Notes under the pieces: generated by a model
The model's database searches: none
Told to the model about the DNA's origin: nothing
What the model saw: only the letters and a program-made list of their open reading frames with translations
Shown: one piece after another, positions 36,576 to 42,040 of the stretch
Position numbering within the stretch: position 1 is the first letter of the stretch
Layout: the number at the start of each line of letters is the position of its first letter
Source: Evansella tamaricis
GTDB lineage: Bacteria > Bacillota > Bacilli > Bacillales > Salisediminibacteriaceae
Assembly (NCBI RefSeq): GCF_019042215.1
Contig: NZ_JAHQCS010000113.1
Span: 1 to 42,040, forward strand
Direction: 5' to 3'
Length of the DNA stretch: 42,040 nucleotides
Translations under genes and position numbers: made by a program

Positions 36576-39500
36576 ATGTACACATTGAAACAGGATCAGA
36601 AATTTGAAATTGAAAATTATCAAAACTTAAAACCATTTTCTAGTTTTTTACCAGGAATTGCAGGAGTTAACGGAATTCCAATGTGGGCGTTTTATGTCAG
36701 TCGAGGACAAGGAATAGCCAGTTTTGGTGTGCAAGACAAGAATCATGCCATCATGGAATTTTTACCAGCAGATAAATCGTATCAAAATGTAGCTGTTCAA
36801 GGATTCCGTACTTTCATTAAGATTACACAAGGAGATAAAACCACATACGTGGAGCCATTTTCCCAAAGGGAGAAGAACTTAAAATACGTGACGGAAAAGA
36901 TGAGCATTTCTGAAAATATGCTCGAACTAGAATATGAAAATAGGGAATTACAATTACATATGAAAGTGGAGTATGTTATTTTACCTGACTCCCCAATTGC
37001 GGGACTAGTTCGACATGTAACGGTGAAAAACCTTTCAGAAGAAGCGAAACAGATTGAACTATTGGACGGGTTACCTAGTGTTTTCCCAAGTGGAGTTCCT
37101 AACGCTGCCTATAAGGAGCTGGGGAATACAATTAAAAGCTGGTTTGATGTAACCAACTTAGATTCGAATATCCCCTTTTATCGTCTCCGAGGGAGTATTG
37201 AAGATTCCTCAGAAGTGAAGGAGATACAGCAAGGTAATTTTTACTTGAGTTATTCTAGTTTTCGTGGTGAAGTGACGCACCTCCAACCGATTATTGACAG
37301 GGATATTATATTCGGGTCAGATACAACATTGCAAGTGCCGGATATTTTCTTGGAAAAAAGTCTCTTCGAACTATTGGAAGAGCCTCAACAAACAACGAAC
37401 AAAATATCCTCGGGCTTCTCTCCCGTCACAATAGAACTTGATGGTGGTGAAGAGGTAGAACTATTTACGGTAATAGGACATGCCAATCGGATAGAGACGA
37501 TTCATACATATGTAACTCAAATCACTGTCACGAAATTACGATCCTTGATGGAAAAGGCAAAAACTATTACGGAAGATATTACAAAAGTAGTGAGCACCCG
37601 GACGGGACAAGCGACGTTTGATGCATATACCCGCCAATGTTATCTTGATAATGGTTTAAGAGGTGGATTTCCAATTACATTTGAAAAGGATGGAAAAAAT
37701 AAGCTGTTTTACTTGTTCTCAAGGAAGCACGGTGATTTAGAGAGAGATTATAACTTCTTTTCCATCAGTCCAACGTATTATTCACAAGGAAACGGGAACT
37801 ATCGTGACATTAATCAAAATCGCCGTTGTGATATCTTTTTTGAACCTAAAGTGGGAGACTTTAATATAAATATGTTCATGGATTTCATCCAATTAGATGG
37901 CTATAATCCATTGGTAGTAAAAGGTGTCCGTTTTGCAGTACAAGAAAGAAGCATATTAAATCTGTCTCATCATCTAATAGAAGGAGAAGAGAAGGTTCGG
38001 AGTTTTTTAAATAAAAGCTTTACACCAGGGGAGTTGAAGCACTTCTTGGAGGATAGGAATATTCAACTTAGAACTTCGTTTGAGGAATTTCTAACTGATG
38101 TACTAGTCCAGTCAGAGGAATCTTTTCAAGGGGAATTCGGAGAAGGTTACTGGATGGATCATTGGACATATAACTTAGATTTAGTAGATAGTTATTTAGC
38201 AATATATCCAGATAAGGTGGAAGATCTTTATTTCACTCCAAAGTATAGATACTTCGAAAGCCCAGTTATGGTAAAGGGGCGAAAGGATAAATATTTTGTA
38301 AAGAATGGACAGATTCGCCAATATCATGCGATCGAAAAAAGGAAAGAGAAAGTAGCGGAAGCAGAAAAAAACGATGGCGTCCTTTGGATCCGCAAAAATT
38401 ACGGTCAAGGAGAAATCTACCGAACCAATTTGTATTCCAAGTTGTTCCTCCTTTCTTTAGTGAAAGTATCAACTGTAGCGCCATTAGGTCTTGGTATTGA
38501 AATGGAAGGGGATAAACCAGGTTGGAATGACTCCTTAAATGGATTACCTGGAATGCTTGGTGCCAGTACGTCAGAGTTGTTTGAATTAAGTCGGTTAATC
38601 GAGCAACTTCTCCGTGTGAAAAAAGGTGGTATGGTGACGATTCCTGTAGAGGCTGCTGAATTTCTGGAAGAGGTCACCCATGTGATGAGTAATGTTTCAT
38701 ACAAAAATGAGGCCAGTGAATGGCGCTATTGGAACCAAGTTACCGCGCTCCGGGAAAGGTACCGCGAAAAAATTTACAAGGGAATTACTGGAGAAGAGAA
38801 GACATACTCCTTGGATGAAGTGAGGAACTTTCTCCTTTTGTTTCAAGAGCGGGTGAATAATGGGATAGAACAGGTTCAAAATTACGGAGAAGAATTAGTA
38901 CCAACTTATTTCTACTTTGAGGCAAAAGAGGAAATGAAAGATGGGGAGTTAAACCTAGAGGAGTTGCAACTAGCGCCAAAAGCTGTTACCCCATTCTTAG
39001 AGGGTATCGTAAAACAGTTAAAAGTAACAACCGATTTATCTACTGCAAAAGAACTTTATGAGAGAGTAAAAAAGTCAAATATTTATGACAGTAAGCTTAA
39101 TATGTATAAAACATCGATGAGTATACATGATGAACCTCTAGAATTAGGTCGTGCGAAATCCTTTACGCCAGGCTGGTTGGAAAACGAATCTGTCTTCCTT
39201 CATATGGAATATAAATATTTGTTGGAATTATTAAAAGTTGGACTAACAGAAGAGTTTTTTTCCGACATACAAAAGGCGCTCATTCCGTTTTTAGATCCAA
39301 AGATTTACGGAAGAAGTACTTTGGAAAACTCGTCTTTCATTGCCAGTAGTGCTAATCCAAATCCAGAATTACATGGTCGGGGCTTTGTTTCCCGATTAAG
39401 TGGATCAACCATCGAATTTTTAAATATGTGGGTTGTGATGATGGCAGGGAAGAATCCTTTTATCGTACGAAACGGGGAATTAACTTGTCAAATTTCCCCG

Positions 39501-39749
39501 ACCCTACCAGGCTGGATGTTTGATGAGTCAGGAAAAGTTACTTTCACTTTCTTGGGTAGTACTGAAGTAACTTACGTTAACACTTCTAAGGTAAATACTT
39601 ATGGGGAAGGGGCAGTAACCCCATCCACTGTGGAACTGATTTATTCCAATGGGAAGAAAAAAGAAACGGATTACTCCCAATTAACTGGAGAAATTGCGGA
39701 AGCCATTAGAAGTGGTGAAATGAAGGAAATGAGGATAATATTAGCGTAA
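36576..39749 (+). CDS. GH94-like phosphorylase, candidate 1,2-beta-oligoglucan phosphorylase
   Basis: A 1057-residue cytoplasmic protein of the type often labelled cellobiose phosphorylase. The N-terminal half is beta-sandwich-like (PGIAGVNGIPMWAFYVSRGQ, RHVTVKNLSEEAKQIELLDG). The C-terminal half fits an alpha/alpha barrel. GWNDSLNGLPGMLGAS at about 649-664 corresponds to the WND catalytic region of GH94, with D652 as the likely acid. SGSTIEFLNMWVVMMAGKNP resembles the phosphate-side loop. Its length, and the neighbours (LacI, ABC importer, beta-glucosidase), match the Listeria sophoro-oligosaccharide locus, so 1,2-beta-oligoglucan phosphorylase is my best reading. Cellobiose or another beta-glucoside phosphorylase is possible. 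AGGAGGG lies before the ATG; the gene follows a lacI terminator and may have its own promoter. Confidence 0.75.
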   Translation: MYTLKQDQKFEIENYQNLKPFSSFLPGIAGVNGIPMWAFYVSRGQGIASFGVQDKNHAIMEFLPADKSYQNVAVQGFRTFIKITQGDKTTYVEPFSQREKNLKYVTEKMSISENMLELEYENRELQLHMKVEYVILPDSPIAGLVRHVTVKNLSEEAKQIELLDGLPSVFPSGVPNAAYKELGNTIKSWFDVTNLDSNIPFYRLRGSIEDSSEVKEIQQGNFYLSYSSFRGEVTHLQPIIDRDIIFGSDTTLQVPDIFLEKSLFELLEEPQQTTNKISSGFSPVTIELDGGEEVELFTVIGHANRIETIHTYVTQITVTKLRSLMEKAKTITEDITKVVSTRTGQATFDAYTRQCYLDNGLRGGFPITFEKDGKNKLFYLFSRKHGDLERDYNFFSISPTYYSQGNGNYRDINQNRRCDIFFEPKVGDFNINMFMDFIQLDGYNPLVVKGVRFAVQERSILNLSHHLIEGEEKVRSFLNKSFTPGELKHFLEDRNIQLRTSFEEFLTDVLVQSEESFQGEFGEGYWMDHWTYNLDLVDSYLAIYPDKVEDLYFTPKYRYFESPVMVKGRKDKYFVKNGQIRQYHAIEKRKEKVAEAEKNDGVLWIRKNYGQGEIYRTNLYSKLFLLSLVKVSTVAPLGLGIEMEGDKPGWNDSLNGLPGMLGASTSELFELSRLIEQLLRVKKGGMVTIPVEAAEFLEEVTHVMSNVSYKNEASEWRYWNQVTALRERYREKIYKGITGEEKTYSLDEVRNFLLLFQERVNNGIEQVQNYGEELVPTYFYFEAKEEMKDGELNLEELQLAPKAVTPFLEGIVKQLKVTTDLSTAKELYERVKKSNIYDSKLNMYKTSMSIHDEPLELGRAKSFTPGWLENESVFLHMEYKYLLELLKVGLTEEFFSDIQKALIPFLDPKIYGRSTLENSSFIASSANPNPELHGRGFVSRLSGSTIEFLNMWVVMMAGKNPFIVRNGELTCQISPTLPGWMFDESGKVTFTFLGSTEVTYVNTSKVNTYGEGAVTPSTVELIYSNGKKKETDYSQLTGEIAEAIRSGEMKEMRIILA

Positions 39750-39776
39750 ATTTTCGTGAATGAAGTTAAAGTTGAT

Positions 39777-39817
39777 GGGAATCCACCATAGGGAAAAATG
39801 GGGGATTCCCTTTTTTT
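39777..39817 (+). terminator. strong terminator after the GH94-like gene
   Basis: GGGAATCC (39777-39784) pairs with GGATTCCC (39803-39810), with an inner CCAT/ATGG, followed by seven T. Confidence 0.9.
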
Positions 39818-39823
39818 ACAGAT

Positions 39824-40016
39824 GAAGTATAAGTTCTCTCAATATTTTCTAAATCAAGTCCCCATGGGCAATTTCGTAGCCAGCACGGGAGTGATGCTGA
39901 CCATGCTTCGACTAGTGGTTGTGTCAAACAACAGGAAGTGGCGTTTTGCCCTCATGCTTGTAGAGGAGGAAGTGCTCCCCTATGCTGATGATTCATGCAC
40001 TTATGCTTTTCTATTT
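39824..40016 (+). repeat. variant C of the dispersed repeat, copy 2
   Basis: Begins GAAGTATAAGTT like the A left arm. It runs on with GGAAGTGGCGTTTTGCCC and ATGCTTGTAGAGGAGGAAG and ends CACTTATGCTTTTCTA. It corresponds to the repeat at the window start. Diverged; separates the locus from the AEC gene. Confidence 0.55.
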
Positions 40017-40028
40017 TTAATCAGGCTA

Positions 40029-40925
40029 TTATCCTAAAATCGCCAGTAATAATGTGATCGTAAATATGCTGATTAGAGTGGAAATCAAGGTGATACTCGA
40101 AACCAGTTTTGGTTCTGAATTAAATTCAATGGCGTACATGACAATGGTCGCTGCTGAAGGCGTTGCAGAGAGGACGATTAGGACTTTAGCCATTAACGGA
40201 TCCATTGGAAATAATAGAGTAATTACGAACGCAACCATAGGAGAAAGGACGAGACGAACCATGACCCCATATGTTAATTTTCCCCATTCAAAATTTCCCC
40301 ATTTAATATTGGCCAATTGCATGCCAAGGATAAGCATAACAGTAGGTATGGTAGCTTCTGCGATAATATCAAGAGGAGACATTAAATTGGAAGGAAAACG
40401 TAAACCTGTTCCTTTGAAAATCAGTGCAATAATGACCGCATAGGTTGCGGGCATCATAAAAACCAACTTTATAGAAGTCTTAATTCCTTCGAGTCCTTTG
40501 GCAGCGTAATATACCCCAAAAAAATTCATGATGATTGCTTGAAGCACCATAAAAATAATGGCATAGGCAAATCCAACTTCCCCGTAGGCAAAAAGAATGA
40601 TCGGGGCACCGTAATTTCCAGAGTTCATAAATGCGGTGGAAAGGATTAACCCGCTTTCCACTCTAGTTGGATATTTCCTTATCCAAGCGTAAGCTTTGTT
40701 TATAAGAATCAACATAAATAAAAGAAGCAGACCAAATATGGTCATATAAAGGTATTGAATATTTAATTCTGCTTGATAAAAAGTCCGAAACACAAGGGCC
40801 GGAGTCATCACATAAATAGCAAGGGTTGAAATAGGTTTAATATCAACCTTCTTCCAAATCTGTATAATATATCCCGCGAAAAAAACGAGGAGTACTGGTA
40901 ATACAACATTAAGAAAAATCGACAA
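40029..40925 (-). CDS. AEC (auxin efflux carrier) family transporter
   Basis: A 298-residue inner-membrane carrier with about ten helices. The family marks are the N-terminal VLPVLLVFFAGYIIQ, PISTLAIYVMTPALVFRTFY, and AFMNSGNYGAPIILFAYGE. The second half repeats with TIPTVMLILGMQLANIKWG and SATPSAATIVMYAIEF. Bacterial AEC proteins move organic acids such as malate; the substrate here cannot be told. The start is a TTG with GGTGGTGA upstream; no ATG is near. Monocistronic, with a Fur-like palindrome over its promoter. Confidence 0.88.
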   Translation of the reverse strand: MSIFLNVVLPVLLVFFAGYIIQIWKKVDIKPISTLAIYVMTPALVFRTFYQAELNIQYLYMTIFGLLLLFMLILINKAYAWIRKYPTRVESGLILSTAFMNSGNYGAPIILFAYGEVGFAYAIIFMVLQAIIMNFFGVYYAAKGLEGIKTSIKLVFMMPATYAVIIALIFKGTGLRFPSNLMSPLDIIAEATIPTVMLILGMQLANIKWGNFEWGKLTYGVMVRLVLSPMVAFVITLLFPMDPLMAKVLIVLSATPSAATIVMYAIEFNSEPKLVSSITLISTLISIFTITLLLAILG

Positions 40926-40940
40926 AACACATCACCACCA

Positions 40941-40987
40941 TGATAATCAATAGCATTATCATACCACTATCTGAAGTACTATGTCAG
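40941..40987 (-). promoter_or_regulatory. AEC gene promoter with Fur-like inverted repeat
   Basis: On the minus strand CTGACA and TATGAT are spaced 18. TGATAAT and ATTATCA (40941-40947, 40955-40961) form an inverted repeat over the -10. It agrees at 15 of 19 positions with GATAATGATAATCATTATC, the classical Fur box, but the middle differs. Confidence 0.5.
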
Positions 40988-41012
40988 TGAACTATTAAAG
41001 TAAAAAACAAAA

Positions 41013-41034
41013 AAAGCCCACTGCAATGGGCTTT
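41013..41034 (-). terminator. terminator of the 42-residue small ORF
   Basis: AAAGCCCA, loop CTGCAA, TGGGCTTT, followed on the minus strand by TTTTTGTTTTTT. It lies three bases past the small ORF stop. Confidence 0.8.
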
Positions 41035-41036
41035 CA

Positions 41037-41165
41037 TTAAAAAAATCGGATTCGCTGGTGTTGGTACATTTTATTTTTATGTTGTTGGATTTGTCTTTTT
41101 GTTTTAAATTCTTTTTCTAAATCAGTTTTAAGTCTTTCGGTTATTAAAATCACTAACATATTCAT
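41037..41165 (-). CDS. 42-residue small protein, unrecognised
   Basis: ATG 41165 on the minus strand opens a short frame, MNMLVILITERLKTDLEKEF followed by KTKRQIQQHKNKMYQHQRI and RFF. GGGGAGG lies ten bases upstream and a strong terminator comes directly after the stop, so it has the architecture of a real gene. A short hydrophobic start is followed by a basic, helical, Lys/Gln-rich tail (predicted very positive). It lies between the AEC gene and the lipoprotein gene, and is too short for most gene finders. No family recognised. Confidence 0.55.
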   Translation of the reverse strand: MNMLVILITERLKTDLEKEFKTKRQIQQHKNKMYQHQRIRFF

Positions 41166-41391
41166 CTTTCAATGACCTCCCCGTTTTTTCTATACTCTTA
41201 TTTTACTGGCTAGTAGGTGTTTGTTATACATCCCGAAGATTGGTTTCCTCTCATCCTAAAGACTGATTTTTATATGGAACAGGAGATGGAGTTTGGAGTG
41301 TTATTAATAATATAGAGAATGTGTAACAAAACCGATGATAAGTACGACTATAAGATATAACGGAAAATTTATGAAAAAGGGAGGCAAAAAG

Positions 41392-41877
41392 ATGAAAAAA
41401 TTAGTAGTACTTTTTATAACAGCATTATTTTTGACAGCGTGTGGCACCGGTACTCAGGACGGAGATGATGTTTCCACAGGTAGCGGGGGTAACAATGACA
41501 ATGGAGATTCTCAAACGGATGGGGGAGGGGTTGCAGCAGGTGAAATGGTACCTGCGATCACAGAGAATGGAACCCTTCTATTTCAGTACATTGTAAAAAA
41601 TCAAACAGAAAACGAAATAACACTTGAATTTTCCAGTGGTCAGCGTTTTGATTATTCTGTAGAGACACAAGATGGGGAAGAAATATATCTGTTTTCCAGT
41701 GTTGCCATGTTTATTCAAGAGATAGGGGAAGAAGTGATAGGGCCAGGAGAGGAACTCATTTATGACATTGACCTAAATGAATTATCTCTTGAACCGGAGG
41801 ATTATGTGTTAACAGCGTGGATGACACCAATGGAAGGCAAAAAATTCGAAGCAACAAGTGACTTTACAGTAGAATAA
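41392..41877 (+). CDS. lipoprotein with BsuPI-type domain
   Basis: A 161-residue secreted lipoprotein. The lipobox is LTAC (14-17), followed by a Gly/Asn/Asp-rich linker. The globular part shows the BsuPI (intracellular proteinase inhibitor) pattern: LLFQYIVKNQTENEITLEFS, SGQRFDYSVETQDGEEIY, then EEVIGPGEELIYDIDLNEL and EDYVLTAWMTP. Several Bacillus surface proteins carry this immunoglobulin-like domain; whether it inhibits proteases is unknown. ATG 41392 has AAAGGGAGGC six bases upstream; the earlier ATGs lack a ribosome site. Confidence 0.85.
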   Translation: MKKLVVLFITALFLTACGTGTQDGDDVSTGSGGNNDNGDSQTDGGGVAAGEMVPAITENGTLLFQYIVKNQTENEITLEFSSGQRFDYSVETQDGEEIYLFSSVAMFIQEIGEEVIGPGEELIYDIDLNELSLEPEDYVLTAWMTPMEGKKFEATSDFTVE

Positions 41878-41878
41878 A

Positions 41879-42040
41879 TAAGAAAAGCGCAAGCGCCTAT
41901 GAACACGAGCGTAGGGCAGTGGAGGAATGACAACTAGAAGTCCGGTCTTTGACTTCGGTTGTCACTTCCGAAGTGCCCCGCAGCGATTAAGAAGCAACTG
42001 AAAAAGTTTAAAACCACTTTTTCAGTTCCTTTTATTTGTA
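41879..42040 (-). repeat. repeat A with nested repeat, reverse orientation (cut by window end)
   Basis: Reads AAGAAAAGCGCAAGCGCC to GAAGTGCCCCGCAGCG, then leaves the canonical sequence at 41986. The next segment (AACTGAAAAAGTTTAAAACC, then ACTTTTTCAGTTCCTTTTAT) is the reverse complement of the right end of the nested element at 10320-10370. The nested part continues beyond the window. Confidence 0.75.

Overview
This window comes from a low-GC, Gram-positive, spore-forming bacterium of the Bacillaceae. The evidence is an alpha/beta-type small acid-soluble spore protein, AGGAGG-type ribosome binding sites with many GTG/TTG starts, a DUF3231 protein, TreA/TreR, and short palindromic repeats scattered between genes. 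The genus cannot be fixed from the sequence alone. No rRNA, tRNA, CRISPR array or protein-coding insertion sequence was seen.

Layout. 0-4.9 kb: a GAF protein diverging from an AlkA-type DNA glycosylase, a membrane protein with an internal duplication, and an RlmD-type rRNA methyltransferase. 4.9-14 kb: an accessory, decaying stretch with a ParE/RelE-type toxin-antitoxin pair, a frameshifted ECF sigma gene fused to a truncated partner, a MarR-GNAT fusion regulator, a DUF3231 protein, a membrane-protein gene broken by a frameshift and by a repeat insertion, a TetR regulator with twin operators next to an M23 peptidase, an NTF2-like protein and a second ECF sigma relic. 14-16.2 kb: katG on the minus strand. 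16.9-25.9 kb: a trehalose region with an ABC importer (lipoprotein, two permeases, a DUF624 protein), a PhoU/NptA phosphate pair, then treA and treR. TreR-type TTGTATATACAA boxes lie in front of both the ABC operon and treA. 26-29.2 kb: a D-Ala-D-Ala carboxypeptidase, malate:quinone oxidoreductase and an SASP gene. 29.3-39.8 kb: a second sugar locus with a GH1 beta-glucosidase, an ABC importer, a DUF624 protein, a LacI regulator and a 1057-residue GH94-like phosphorylase. 40-42 kb: an AEC-family transporter, a 42-residue small ORF and a BsuPI-domain lipoprotein.

Working together. The two sugar loci share one plan: binding lipoprotein, two MalF/MalG-type permeases, a DUF624 protein, an intracellular glycosidase and a dedicated repressor. 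Neither carries its own ATPase, so each probably borrows an MsmX-type ATPase encoded elsewhere. In the first, TreR appears to control an ABC importer together with phosphotrehalase, where a PTS transporter is the textbook partner. In the second, a GH1 enzyme and a GH94-like protein resembling 1,2-beta-oligoglucan phosphorylase suggest use of a beta-glucan oligosaccharide, possibly sophoro-oligosaccharides.

The most unusual non-coding feature is a modular family of palindromic repeats (canonical bodies ending GGCGCTTGCGCTTTT). One copy splits a coding sequence. A second, distinct repeat is nested at the same internal junction in two separate copies.
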